DNA from: Ramlibacter ginsenosidimutans
GTDB taxonomy: Bacteria > Pseudomonadota > Gammaproteobacteria > Burkholderiales > Burkholderiaceae_C
Direction of reading: 5' to 3'
Length of the DNA: 64,000 nucleotides
Assembly: GCF_016654015.1 (NCBI RefSeq)
Contig: NZ_JAEPWM010000005.1
Location: forward strand, 248,001-312,000
Below are positions 23,613 to 32,656 of this stretch, one piece after another. Position 1 is the first letter of the stretch; each line of letters begins with the position of its first letter. Both the position numbers and the translations under genes were made by a program. The notes under the pieces were generated by a model, which was not told where the DNA came from, did no database searches, and saw only the letters and a list, made by a program, of their open reading frames with translations.

Positions 23613-24836
23613 TCAGAGGCCGTCGAGCGGCGGCGTGAACATGAGCAGTCCCGCTGTGCCTCTCTTGCAGGTCGGGCAGCCCGCAGGCGCCGTGTCCGAG
23701 GAGATCGGAACGAAGATGTTCGATGTCGCCGGGTCGGAAGCGACCGAGTGCGCGTTGTTGCCGGTGTCGGCCATGCCGGCGAACCTGCGCTTACCCGCAT
23801 CGATCGAGATCAGGCGCGGCACGCAGGGCGACGCGCTCGTGCAGCCGGCGCCGGAAGACTTGCCGCTGGCCGTCCAGCGCGAGGCCGCGTTGTAGTAGCG
23901 ATTGCGTTCGGGCGCATACCAGAGCTGGTCGCCGCCACCCGCGTTGAGGTTCGCCAGCACGGTGCCGTTGGTGCGATCCATGATCAGCAGTTCGAGCAAC
24001 GCGTCCGGGGTGGCCTCGCGGCAGTTCACCGCGATGTCGTTGTCCGGGCCGAGCGCCAGGCCCGTCGGGTCGCAGTTGCCGAGTCCATACGAGCGCGTGC
24101 CGGCGAGGTTGGTGTAGTTCACCGTCGCTCCGTTCGCGATCGCGCGGACAGACGCGCCCGACAAGGCCGTGAGTTCGCCGTGCGGGTTGGCCGTCGTGCC
24201 GTCGTTGTTGAGGTAGAAGGCATCGGTGTTCGGGTCGTACTCGCACGCCTCGAGGCCGGCGGACGGGTTGCCGGACCGATCGGTGAACGTCACCTTCGCG
24301 ACCACTGCCTGCGTCTGGGTGTTGATGAGGGTCATGTACGGCGTGGCGGCTTCCGGCGTGGCGACCATGTACAGGTTGTGCACCGAGTCGACACAGCCTT
24401 CGTCCGCGCGCACGTTCTCGTTGCCGACCGTGATGCTCTTGACGACCGTGTTGGTCGCAGGATCGACGATCTTCACCGAGTTCACGTCGCCCACGTAGAG
24501 CAGGTTGCCCACCGGGTTGATGCCGTCGGGCCCGGACGTGCCGTTGCTCGCACCCTGGCCGGCGAACGCCAGCGCGCCGGTTCCCTTGATCTGCGCGACC
24601 TGCGCACCGGTCTTCGTGTCGAACACGTCGACGGCGGCATTGGTGCGATCGGTGAAGTAGTAGCGGTTGCCCATCACCGCCGAGATGTCGAAGCTGAAGT
24701 TCGTGTTGGCGCTCGCGCCTTTCACGGGGAGCAGTTGGGGCGTCAGCTCTCCGTTGCCGCCGCTGCCGTTGCCGCCGCCGCAGCCGGCGAGCAGTGCCGC
24801 CAGCAGGACGGAGATCCAGCCTGTCGTCTTTCGCAT
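23613..24836 (-). CDS. Beta-propeller-like lipoprotein (407 aa)
   Basis: The lipobox LLAGC is followed by a Gly/Asn-rich linker (GGGNGSGGNG). The body shows YVTN/NHL-like blades with repeated patterns such as YYFTDRTNAAVDVFDTKTGAQVAQI, LLYVGDVNSVKIVDPATNTVVKSI and FYLNNDGT. Five or more Cys near the end (SGAGCTSASPCVPR, CPTCKRG) could form disulfides in the periplasm. The start at 24836 gives a short, clean signal peptide, while the frame upstream of it is Arg-rich and unlikely to be translated. Function is unknown; such lipoproteins often scaffold envelope complexes or bind metals. Confidence 0.76.
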   Translation of the reverse strand: MRKTTGWISVLLAALLAGCGGGNGSGGNGELTPQLLPVKGASANTNFSFDISAVMGNRYYFTDRTNAAVDVFDTKTGAQVAQIKGTGALAFAGQGASNGTSGPDGINPVGNLLYVGDVNSVKIVDPATNTVVKSITVGNENVRADEGCVDSVHNLYMVATPEAATPYMTLINTQTQAVVAKVTFTDRSGNPSAGLEACEYDPNTDAFYLNNDGTTANPHGELTALSGASVRAIANGATVNYTNLAGTRSYGLGNCDPTGLALGPDNDIAVNCREATPDALLELLIMDRTNGTVLANLNAGGGDQLWYAPERNRYYNAASRWTASGKSSGAGCTSASPCVPRLISIDAGKRRFAGMADTGNNAHSVASDPATSNIFVPISSDTAPAGCPTCKRGTAGLLMFTPPLDGL

Positions 24837-25087
24837 ATGTGTAGTCTCCCTAGGGTTGGTCGCTGTTCGTTTCGTACAGCGAGAGACAACGTACGCCGCG
24901 GTGCGGCGACCTTCATCCGGGAGAGCCCGCATGGCGTCAGGCCGTGGTCAGAGCCGGCGCTGGACAGTGAAGTAACAGATGCAAACCGCGTAGCGCGCAG
25001 TGGCTGGCAGTCAGTTTCGCTCCCGCCCAAGCGCCGGTCCGATTCCCTCGCACTGCGATATGCCGATGCCGGGAGGCTTCGTCCGCA

Positions 25088-26320
25088 CTACGTTCGCTGT
25101 TCGTGGACACGCACGCGCGTGCGGCGCTGACGGGCCAGTGAATGGAGCCCGAAGAGCGCGGCGAGGAACCCCGAGGCGGCACCTGCCGCGAGCGACCAGC
25201 GCGGCCCGAAGGTATCGGCCACCATGCCGATCAGGGGCGCACCCAGCGGCGTGCTGCCGGCGTAGACGGCGAGCACCAGTGCGATCACACGCCCGCGCAG
25301 GGCCGGGTCACTCCACAGCTGCGCCGCGCTATGCGCCGTCGTCGGGAAGGTCTGCGTCGCCACGCCCACGAAGAACAGGGCCACGGCAAACCAGCGATAG
25401 CTCGGCATCACGGCGGCGATCAGCAGGAAGGTGCCGAAGGCCAGCGATCCCGACAGCAGCAGCGTCATGCGCGGCTTCTCGCGTGCGGCCGCCATCAGCG
25501 CGCCGGCGACCGAGCCCATCGCCATGGACGACGAGAGCAGTCCGAACTGGCCGGCGCCGACGTGGAACACCGACACCGCCATGGTGGAGATGTAGATCGG
25601 GAAGTTGATGCCGAAGGCGCCGATCAGGAAGAACATGACGACCACGGCGCGCAGGTCGGGCCGGCCCCACACGTGCCGCATGCCGTCGGTGATGCCGCGG
25701 CGCTGGCCTGCGCCGGCAAGGCGCGGGTGGATCTCCGCCTTCCGCAGCATCGCGAGCGCAGCGAGCACCGCAACGAAGGACAGCGCGTTGAGCATGAAGA
25801 CCCAACCGCAGCCGACCACCGCGATCAGCACGCCGGCCACAGCGGGGCCGATCATGCGCGCGGCGTTGAAGGACGTGGAGTTCAGCGCGACCGCGTTCGA
25901 CAGGTGCGCGTCGCCCACCAGTTCGGCGACGAAGCTCTGGCGCGTGGGCGAGTCGAAGGCGGTGACGCATCCGAGCAGGAACGCGAACAGGTACACCTGC
26001 CACAGCTGCACGGCATCCATCAGCGTCAGCGCGCCCAGTCCGGCGGCGAGCAGGGCCATCGCGGCCTGCGTGAAGAACAGCAGCTTGCGCCGCTCGAGGC
26101 CGTCCGCGACGTAACCGGTGAGCGGCAGCAGCAGGAACTGCGGACCGAACTGCAGGCTCATCACGATGCCGACCGCGGTAGCGTCGTGCTTCGTCAGTTG
26201 CGTGAGCACGATCCAGTCCTGCGCCGTGCGCTGCATCCACGTCCCGATGTTGGAGACGAGCGCGCCGCCCGCCCACAGCCGGTAGTTGTAGACGGCGAGG
26301 GAACGGAAGGTGCCTCTCAT
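25088..26320 (-). CDS. Major facilitator superfamily exporter, EntS-like (410 aa)
   Basis: This is a twelve-helix MFS protein of the EntS/DUF894 branch. It opens with FRSLAVYNYRLWAGGALVSNIGTWMQRTAQDWIVLT, has the loop 2-3 motif GYVADGLERRKLL and a PTRQSFVAELVGDAHLSNAVALNS segment typical of this branch. It is a probable drug, siderophore or metabolite exporter. It lies 49 bp downstream of a MarR regulator on the same strand, a common arrangement for regulated efflux. The C-terminus is Arg-rich (RQRRTRVRVHEQRT). Confidence 0.88.
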   Translation of the reverse strand: MRGTFRSLAVYNYRLWAGGALVSNIGTWMQRTAQDWIVLTQLTKHDATAVGIVMSLQFGPQFLLLPLTGYVADGLERRKLLFFTQAAMALLAAGLGALTLMDAVQLWQVYLFAFLLGCVTAFDSPTRQSFVAELVGDAHLSNAVALNSTSFNAARMIGPAVAGVLIAVVGCGWVFMLNALSFVAVLAALAMLRKAEIHPRLAGAGQRRGITDGMRHVWGRPDLRAVVVMFFLIGAFGINFPIYISTMAVSVFHVGAGQFGLLSSSMAMGSVAGALMAAAREKPRMTLLLSGSLAFGTFLLIAAVMPSYRWFAVALFFVGVATQTFPTTAHSAAQLWSDPALRGRVIALVLAVYAGSTPLGAPLIGMVADTFGPRWSLAAGAASGFLAALFGLHSLARQRRTRVRVHEQRT

Positions 26321-26369
26321 GCGATGGGAACGGGAAGGGCGGCGGCGAACGGGCGGGCGGGCATGGACT

Positions 26370-26843
26370 TCAGGATTTCCCCGGGGTGGCGTGCGCGGGC
26401 TGCGCTTCGGAGACGCGCTGCAGCAGGGGCAGCGCGCGCGCCAGCTCCTGCTGCTCGCGCGCACTGAGTTCGCCCTCGATCGCACGCAGCAGCCAGTCCT
26501 GCTTGGCCGCGCGGTTCTGGCGCAGCCACCTGCGGCAGGCGGGCGTGAGCGACAGCAGCGTCTGCCGGCCGTCCGCGGGGTCGGGCTCGCCGGTCACGTG
26601 GCCGGCGGCCTGCAAGGCGGCGACGGTCGCACCCATGGACTGCGAGCGGACGCCGGCCACGCGCGCGAGCGCGCTCACCGTGATCGGGCCTTCGCGCTCC
26701 AGCCGGCGCAGCACGGCCACCTGCGAAGGCGGCAGGTCGCCGGCATCCGCCTGCTCGCGCAGGCGCCGGCGCAGCTTGATGACGAGCTCGTGCAGTTGGA
26801 CGGCCAGTCGGGCGGAATCGGAGGCGGAAGGTTCGGCAGCCAT
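26370..26843 (-). CDS. MarR-family regulator of the adjacent exporter (157 aa)
   Basis: The winged-helix core is LPPSQVAVLRRLEREGPITVSALARVAGVRSQSMGATVAALQAAGHV, with the wing DPADGRQTLLSLT. The length is normal. It is the first gene of a two-gene unit with the MFS exporter. By analogy it is likely an autorepressor released by an exported compound, though the sequence shows no ligand specificity. The promoter should lie in 26844-26950. Confidence 0.86.
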   Translation of the reverse strand: MAAEPSASDSARLAVQLHELVIKLRRRLREQADAGDLPPSQVAVLRRLEREGPITVSALARVAGVRSQSMGATVAALQAAGHVTGEPDPADGRQTLLSLTPACRRWLRQNRAAKQDWLLRAIEGELSAREQQELARALPLLQRVSEAQPAHATPGKS

Positions 26844-26950
26844 GGTGGATAGGAAGGCGACCTGTGAAGGTTACCTTCGCATCTCGATGGCTGCAGGGCC
26901 GTCGTGGCGAGGCCCTGGGGCGGAAGCGGGAATTGGGGGAGACAGAAACG

Positions 26951-26977
26951 CCGCAGCGGCCACGTGGGCCGCTGCGG
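26951..26977 (-). terminator. Rho-independent-type terminator of the first GH12-like gene
   Basis: A 10-bp perfect stem (CCGCAGCGGC / GCCGCTGCGG) with a 7-nt loop lies 31 bp beyond the stop of the glycosidase gene. On the - strand it is followed by CGTTTCTGTCT, a moderately T-rich tail. Confidence 0.7.
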
Positions 26978-27008
26978 GTTGTTGATGGCGGCGTGCGCCG
27001 CCCTGCGC

Positions 27009-29108
27009 TTACCGGTAGACGCGGTAGTTGTTCACCTGGATGTCGCCCGTGCCCTGGGCCGCTTCGACACCGAGCTCCACGCTGGTCGCCCACTCGTTGC
27101 CGTTGGCCCACGGGGTTCCGAAGACGTCCCGTCGCGTGCTGACGTAGTTGATGATCTTCGCCAGGTCCAGCGTGCCGGCGGGGATGGGGCGATCCGGCTC
27201 GAACACGATGAACTTCCAGCCGGCATTCCAGTTCGCCAGCACGCGGCCGCTGGCGTCCTTCGCGATGTACACGTGGAACAGGGTGCCGTCGATGGTCACG
27301 TCATGGTCGTACCACTGCGGATTGCGGTTCGGGTACGTGCCGTAGCCGCCCCAGTAGTCCAGCGGGATCATGATTTCATGCGTGATGCCCGGGCCGAAGC
27401 CGTTGTACTGCGTGGACGTGTTCTGCAGGAAGATGTCGTACGCGAGGTGGCCCATTCCGGACGGCGGGCTCATGTGCTGGTAGTTGAACTGGGTCTTCAG
27501 CGACGCGATCGGCATCTGCAGCGGGAGGAACGTTCCCGGGGTCTTGCCCGAGGGATACACCTGCGAGTAGCTGCCGTTGGGCAGCAGCACGTCGAAGCCG
27601 CCCGGCTTGGTCCAGCTGTTGTACCAGCCCGGCTTCTGTCCGCTCACGACGCTGGGGAAGCTCTTGATCTCGCTGGTGCCGACGGGCCACTTCCACGCCA
27701 TGCGGAACGCAATCTCGCCGCTGGGCCCGACCTTCGGGCTCACGCCGGTGTACTGCTCGTAGGTCGAACCGTAGATGCCGGTGTAGGTGCCGCGCGTCAG
27801 GCTCCCGGGCCCCCAGACACCGTCTTCCACCCAGTACGCATCCGAGGCGTTGCCGGTCTGCAGCAGGGTGGTGGGCCAGGAGGACAGCGGCACCACACCG
27901 AAGTCGATGACCGAGGGTGCCGTTGCCGGGGCAGGAGCGGGTGCGGGTGCCGGCGCAGGTGCGGGTGCGGGCGCAGGCGCGGGTGCGGGCGCAGGCGCGG
28001 GTGCGGGCGCAGGCGCAGGCGCGCTCGTGCCGGCCGAAGGAGCCACGGTGATGTCGTCCGCATAGACGTAACCGCTACCCGCGTTCTTCCACAGGTACAC
28101 GAGTGCGCGGCTGGTGTTGGCCGGTGCCACCATGTCCAGCTGTGCCGTCGTGTAGCCGGTGGACCGCACGGCCACGTTCTGCTCCGACAGGTGATTGCCC
28201 AGGGAGTCCAGGAACGCAAGGCCCAGGAGTCCGACCTCCGAGCCATCGCTCACCTTCACCTGGCCGGTGATGTGGTAGGCCTGGCCGGATTGAACGCCGG
28301 ACACCACGTTGCCGACGCCGCCGGCGCCGGTGCCGATGCGCACTGCATAGGAGCCGGAGTTCGACTGCCCCGTCACCGTGGAGGCATTGCCCCAGTTCTG
28401 CCAGTTGCTGTCGAGGCCGCCTTCGAAGCCGGCGTTGGCCACCAGGTTGCCGGCGCCGCTCGGGGTCGTCGGGGTCGTCGTGGCGCCGGTCACTGCGGTG
28501 AACGAGAGCTCATCGACGTAGGCGTAGCCCGGACCGGAGTTCTTCCAGACGTAGACCTGGGCCTTTACCGCATTCGCGGGTGCCGTGATGTCCACGCTGC
28601 CTTGCGCGTAGACGGTGTTCGTGATCCGCACGGCCTGCTGCGCGAGGTTGTTGCCCCACTGGTCGACCATGTTGACGCCGAGGATCACCGTTTCCGAGGG
28701 ATCGCTCACGAGGGCGAAGCCGCTGAGGCGGTAACGCGTGCCAGCGACGAGGCCCGTGACGTCCTGGGCGGCACCGCCGGCAGCGGTGCCCACGCGCAGG
28801 GCGCGCCAGGTGCCCGACGCACCTGAGCCGTCGACGACCAGGGTATTGCCCCAGTCGCCCCAGTTCGCCATGCCGGACTCGAATCCGCCGTTGGCCAGGC
28901 CATTGCCGCCGGGCACGATGGCCGCGCGGACGGAGGCGGCCAGGCTGCCTCGCGTGGAGAGATCGGAAGGCACGCTCGTGTCGGCAGCCGAGCCGACGGA
29001 GCTGGAGCCGCCGCCGCAGGCGCTGAGCACCATGGCGAGCGTGATCGCGCTGCTGCCCCAGCGGAGGGTGCGCGTGGTTGAGGCTGAAGTTTGCTTGTTG
29101 CGTTCCAT
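27009..29108 (-). CDS. Exported GH12-like glycosidase with two N-terminal binding modules (699 aa)
   Basis: A Ser/Gly-rich lipoprotein-like N-terminus (LSACGGGSSSV) is followed by two similar modules of about 140 residues, each like CBM4/9 (LANGGFESGMANWGDWGNT and LVANAGFEGGLDSNWQNWGNA). An Ala-Pro repeat linker (about residues 362-392) and a C-terminal GH12-type domain follow. The retaining-enzyme glutamates are visible: nucleophile near Glu577 in THEIMIPLDYWGG and acid/base near Glu682 in SVELGVEAAQGTG, with EIKSFPSV and the Trp-rich RMAWKWPVG as further family signs. It probably cleaves beta-1,4-glucan or xyloglucan outside the cell. A paralogue lies directly upstream at 29729-31666. Confidence 0.8.
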   Translation of the reverse strand: MERNKQTSASTTRTLRWGSSAITLAMVLSACGGGSSSVGSAADTSVPSDLSTRGSLAASVRAAIVPGGNGLANGGFESGMANWGDWGNTLVVDGSGASGTWRALRVGTAAGGAAQDVTGLVAGTRYRLSGFALVSDPSETVILGVNMVDQWGNNLAQQAVRITNTVYAQGSVDITAPANAVKAQVYVWKNSGPGYAYVDELSFTAVTGATTTPTTPSGAGNLVANAGFEGGLDSNWQNWGNASTVTGQSNSGSYAVRIGTGAGGVGNVVSGVQSGQAYHITGQVKVSDGSEVGLLGLAFLDSLGNHLSEQNVAVRSTGYTTAQLDMVAPANTSRALVYLWKNAGSGYVYADDITVAPSAGTSAPAPAPAPAPAPAPAPAPAPAPAPAPAPAPAPATAPSVIDFGVVPLSSWPTTLLQTGNASDAYWVEDGVWGPGSLTRGTYTGIYGSTYEQYTGVSPKVGPSGEIAFRMAWKWPVGTSEIKSFPSVVSGQKPGWYNSWTKPGGFDVLLPNGSYSQVYPSGKTPGTFLPLQMPIASLKTQFNYQHMSPPSGMGHLAYDIFLQNTSTQYNGFGPGITHEIMIPLDYWGGYGTYPNRNPQWYDHDVTIDGTLFHVYIAKDASGRVLANWNAGWKFIVFEPDRPIPAGTLDLAKIINYVSTRRDVFGTPWANGNEWATSVELGVEAAQGTGDIQVNNYRVYR
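27931..28023 (-). repeat. Ala-Pro linker tandem repeat
   Basis: Three exact tandem copies of GCGGGTGCGGGCGCAGGC occur at 27961-28014, with diverged copies on both sides. On the coding strand they give the (Ala-Pro)n linker of the glycosidase. The paralogue at 29729 lacks this expansion, so the copy number has probably changed recently by slippage. Confidence 0.9.
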
Positions 29109-29728
29109 CGGGATGTAGTGAGGAAAGGGTGGGACGGCAGCGCCAGCCGGCGAATTCCTGTTGTGCTTTCTCAGTGTGGCGCGCCGCGGATAGTAGTCAG
29201 ACGCGACCTACACCACACTGCGGTAGCTCCTACAAACCGTAAGGAGGCTAAGCCGTTGGCTTACATTCGGCTCGGCTTGCCGCTGCTGCTGGGGACGGAT
29301 TCGCACCCTTCGCTAGCACAGCGGTGGACGGGGGGCGGTCGGCTCGGCAACGGAAGGTCAGCAGCGTAAATGCTGCGGATGCCGCTACCGTAAAGCGAGT
29401 CCCCCAACGCCCCAACGGTTGAGCCAGGGGCGCGGACTGCTCAGGCAGCTTTCAGCTGTTGCACCGCACACGGGGTGACACACACTCTTGCTCGGCGATA
29501 CTCGAGCCTGAGAAATATTCCTGGGCTGGGAAGGGTGGTCGAGGGGTGTTTCTGGAGGTTCCGCGCGCCGCGGGGCTCCTCATGCACTGGGGAATGGCTC
29601 TCCGCATCGGCCGTACTTCGCCGCGGGCAGCGGCCGTGATCCGCCCGAGTGCGGCCGCAGGGCCCGTCAACGGGCGCGGCCGCAGGGCCCGTCATCCCGG
29701 CGCGGCCGCAGCACGCGCCGGTTCCGCC
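29109..29728. other. Intergenic region between the two glycosidase genes (620 bp)
   Basis: No convincing gene was found. It holds the upstream region of the 27009-29108 gene and the 3' flank of its paralogue. Near the paralogue's stop are three NotI-like GCGGCCGC sites at 29651, 29676 and 29702. They are embedded in a roughly 25-bp direct repeat (GCGGCCGCAGGGCCCGTCA, twice, plus a partial third copy) that could fold into hairpins and act as a terminator. The segment 29221-29440 contains several short inverted repeats but no RNA family was recognised. Confidence 0.5.
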
Positions 29729-31666
29729 TCAACGCCAGATGCGGAAGTTGTTCACCTGGATGTCGCCCGTGCCGTACTGCGTCTCCACGCCCAGTTCCGC
29801 GCTCACCAGGTATTCGTGGCCCGTGGCCCAGGGATTGCCGAAGACGTCCTTGCGGGTCGTCACGTAATTGACGATCTTGGCCAGGTCCAGCGTGCCTGGC
29901 GGGATCGGCTTGTCGGGCTCGAACACGATGAATTTCCAGCTGCCGCCGAACGTCGAGAGCACGAGTCCGGTCGCATCCTTGAAGATGTAGACGTGGTACA
30001 GGATGCCGTCGATGGTGACATCGTGGTCGTACCACTGCGGGTTGCGCGTCGGGTACTGGCCGTAGCCGCCCCAGTAGTCGAGCGGCACGATGATCTCGTG
30101 GCTGATGCCCGGACCCCAGCCGTTGAACTGCGTCGGCACGCTCTGGAGATACATGTCGTAGGCCAGGTGCCCGCGCCCCGTGGGCGGGCTCATGTGCTTG
30201 TAGTCGTACGTTGTCTTCAGCGACACGATCGGCAACTGCAGCGGGAAGAAGGTGCCCGGCGTGCGGCCCGAGGGGTAGACCTGCGACGTCGTCCCGTCCG
30301 GCAGCAGGATGTCGAAGCCGCCCGGCGTGGTCCAGGTGTTGAACCAGCCCGGCTTCTGGCCGGCGATGATGCTGGGGAAGCTCTTGATCTCGTTGCAGCA
30401 CATCGGCCACTTCCATGCGATGCGCGCCGCGACCTCGCCATTCGGCCCGGTGACCGGGCTCACCCCGGTGTACTGCTCGTACGTCGAGCCGTAGATGTCC
30501 GTGAAGTTGCCGCGCGTGAGCTGCCAGGCGCCCCAGACGCCGTCCTCCACCCAGTACGCATCGTTGGCGCGGCCGACCTGCAACAGCGTATGCGGCCACA
30601 CCCCCAGCGGCACGATGCCGAAGTCGGTCACGGGTGCGCTCGTGTCCGTCAGGGTGATGTCGTCCGCGTAAACGAAACCGGTGCCGGCGTTCTTCCACAG
30701 GTACACAAGGGCGCGATCGGCGTTGGGTGGCGCGACCATGTCCAGCTGTGCGGTCGTGTAGCTGGTGGATCGCACGGCCACGTTCTGCTCCAGCAGATGG
30801 TTGCCGAGGGAGTCCATGAAGGCGAGGCCGATCAGTCCCACTTCGGAGGCGACGCTCACCTTCAGCTGGCCGGTGAAGCGGTAGGACTTGCCCGGCTGGA
30901 TGCCGGAGACCACGTTGCCCACGCCGCCGGCGCCCGTGCCCACGCGCACCGCGTTCAGCCCTGAGTTCGACTGCCCCGTCACCACTGCGGCGTTGCCCCA
31001 GTTCTGCCAGCCGTCGAGCGCGGACTCGAAGCCGCCGTTGGACATCAGGTTGCCGCCGGTGGTCGGGGGCGGCGGGGAGGCACTTGCCTGGGCGAACACG
31101 AGCTCGTCGACGAACGCGTACCCGACGCCGCTGTTCTTCCAGACGTAGACCTGGGCCTTGAGTGCATTCGCGGGCGCCGTGATGCCCACGCTGGCTTGCG
31201 AGTAGGTGGTGTTCGTGACCCGCACTGCTTCCTGTGCCAGGTTGACGCCCGACGCATCGACCATGTTCACGCCGACCACCACCGTTTCCGAGGGATCGCT
31301 CACCCGCGCCAGCACGCTCAGCTGGTACCGCGTGCCCGTGGTGAGGCCTGTGACGTCCTGCGCGGCCCCGCCGGCAGCGGTGCCGACGCGCAAGGCACGC
31401 AAGGTGCCCGCCGCACCCGTGCCGTCGAGGACCTGCGTATTGCCCCAGTCGCCCCAATTCGCCATGCCGGACTCGAAGCTCGGGTTGGCGAGGAGGTTGC
31501 CGACGGTAGTCGTGGCGGCCCTGGACGAGGCCACCATGCCACCGCGCGTGGTGAGGTCGGCAGGAGCGCTCGTGGCCGAGCCGGAAGATGTGGAGCCGCC
31601 GCCGCCGCACCCCGACACCAGAATGGAAGCGATTACCGAGACTGCCACTGCCGCAAACTTTTTCAC
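29729..31666 (-). CDS. Exported GH12-like glycosidase, paralogue of the adjacent gene (645 aa)
   Basis: The gene starts at GTG 31666 (VKKFAAVAVSVIASILVSGC), a lipoprotein signal peptide with GGAGAGGG upstream. The same two CBM-like modules follow (LLANPSFESGMANWGDWGNT and LMSNGGFESALDGWQNWGNA), then directly the GH12-like domain with catalytic Glu near 523 (SHEIIVPLDYWGG) and near 628 (AELGVETQYGTG). Long stretches are identical or conservatively changed relative to the 699-aa neighbour; the main difference is the missing Ala-Pro linker. The pair probably arose by tandem duplication. Both have their own upstream regions and are not obviously one operon. Confidence 0.8.
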   Translation of the reverse strand: MKKFAAVAVSVIASILVSGCGGGGSTSSGSATSAPADLTTRGGMVASSRAATTTVGNLLANPSFESGMANWGDWGNTQVLDGTGAAGTLRALRVGTAAGGAAQDVTGLTTGTRYQLSVLARVSDPSETVVVGVNMVDASGVNLAQEAVRVTNTTYSQASVGITAPANALKAQVYVWKNSGVGYAFVDELVFAQASASPPPPTTGGNLMSNGGFESALDGWQNWGNAAVVTGQSNSGLNAVRVGTGAGGVGNVVSGIQPGKSYRFTGQLKVSVASEVGLIGLAFMDSLGNHLLEQNVAVRSTSYTTAQLDMVAPPNADRALVYLWKNAGTGFVYADDITLTDTSAPVTDFGIVPLGVWPHTLLQVGRANDAYWVEDGVWGAWQLTRGNFTDIYGSTYEQYTGVSPVTGPNGEVAARIAWKWPMCCNEIKSFPSIIAGQKPGWFNTWTTPGGFDILLPDGTTSQVYPSGRTPGTFFPLQLPIVSLKTTYDYKHMSPPTGRGHLAYDMYLQSVPTQFNGWGPGISHEIIVPLDYWGGYGQYPTRNPQWYDHDVTIDGILYHVYIFKDATGLVLSTFGGSWKFIVFEPDKPIPPGTLDLAKIVNYVTTRKDVFGNPWATGHEYLVSAELGVETQYGTGDIQVNNFRIWR

Positions 31667-31989
31667 TTTCCCTCTCCTGCTCAGGCGCTCGAACGGGCGC
31701 CGGAAATGCTCAGACGCCCGTCGGCTGAGCCCGGAGATTGAGGGAAAACGTGCAATCAAAAGGTAGGAACGTAACTCTCCGCCATGTAGGACCAACCGGA
31801 CGCCACCGGTACGCGCCTCACGCGGACGTTGTCGCCAAGCGGGTCTCGCGCCTGGAACGACTGGGACCGCGGCAGCAAAAACTGGCTCTGCACTGTGCAT
31901 CCGCTTACGGCGTGCACCGGAGCTTTGCCTGCCCAGCCCTTGTCGCGCCCTCCCCGGCACCGAACTGGAAAGCGTCCAACAAGGAGTCG

Positions 31990-32400
31990 ATGATGAACAC
32001 CAGAATTGTTGCCCTCGCCGTTGCCGCCACCCTGGGGCTCGGCTCGGTCGCTGCATTCGCCCAGGATTACCGCCACTACGACGGACGCCAGTCCGGATGG
32101 CAGCACCAGCCACGCGATCATGGGGGCCGCGGCCAGTGGGCCGACCACCAGCGCTACGCCGCTCCCCGTTATGACCACCGCTCGTATGGCTACGACTACG
32201 GCTACCGCCATGACAACGGCAACGTGGTGGGCGCCCTGGTGCTGGGGACGCTCGCCGGCTCCGTGCTCGCACAGGCCGCGAACCCGTACGCCTACGCGCA
32301 GCCTCCGGCGTATTACGCACCGCCTCCGGGGTACTACGCTCCGCCGCCCGCCTATTCCACCCCTGGCTACGGCTACGGGTACGGGTACTACGGTAACTGA
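31990..32400 (+). CDS. Small secreted Tyr/Pro/Gly-rich protein (136 aa)
   Basis: AAGGAG precedes the ATG (31990, or the adjacent ATG 31993). A signal peptide (RIVALAVAATLGLGSVAAFAQ) is followed by a His/Tyr/Asp-rich region. One hydrophobic glycine-zipper-like segment (NVVGALVLGTLAGSVLAQAA) and a low-complexity tail of PPAYYAPPPGYY and GYGYGYGYYGN complete the protein. Such proteins are common in Burkholderiales envelopes and have no defined function. The 320 bp upstream, back to the divergent glycosidase gene, hold no further gene. Confidence 0.72.
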   Translation: MMNTRIVALAVAATLGLGSVAAFAQDYRHYDGRQSGWQHQPRDHGGRGQWADHQRYAAPRYDHRSYGYDYGYRHDNGNVVGALVLGTLAGSVLAQAANPYAYAQPPAYYAPPPGYYAPPPAYSTPGYGYGYGYYGN

Positions 32401-32445
32401 CAGGGGCTGATAGGGGCGCGCGCGCAGCGAGCCCCTGGGCCGCGA

Positions 32446-32586
32446 TCAGGGCAGGCCGACGCTGGCCAGCGGCAGGCGCACCACGAATTCGCTGCCGCCC
32501 GCTTCGCGGTCGCTGAAGGCGAGCACGCTGCCTTCGTGCGCCGTCACCGGTTCCTTCGCGACCGACAGGCCGATGCCCAGCCCGCC
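32446..32586 (-). pseudogene. Remnant of a histidine kinase ATPase domain
   Basis: About 47 codons match the extreme C-terminus of a HATPase_c domain: GGLGIGLSVAKEPVTAHEGSV (G2 box) and then REAGGSEFVVRLPLASVGLP. Nothing upstream in frame continues the kinase; a frame of Arg-rich residues joins it instead. It lies 70 bp after the stop of the receiver-PAS gene, from which the kinase part was probably once continuous. Confidence 0.7.
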
Positions 32587-32656
32587 TGAGTCGACGCCCT
32601 CCTCACCTCGTCGTCGCACCGATCCTCGGCCCACGACCCCGGTACGTCGCCCATGT

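Noticed and set aside
27931..28023. 18-bp tandem repeat considered as an iteron origin or CRISPR.
   Set aside because: It lies inside a coding frame and gives the Ala-Pro linker; no replication gene is nearby.
29441..29695. Small open frames in the glycosidase intergenic region.
   Set aside because: Arg/Pro-rich translations, no ribosome-binding site, and overlap with the NotI-type repeats.
32401..32445. Separate small gene after the Tyr/Pro-rich protein.
   Set aside because: No start codon with a ribosome-binding site and no conserved translation; the stretch is a short intergenic gap before the kinase remnant.
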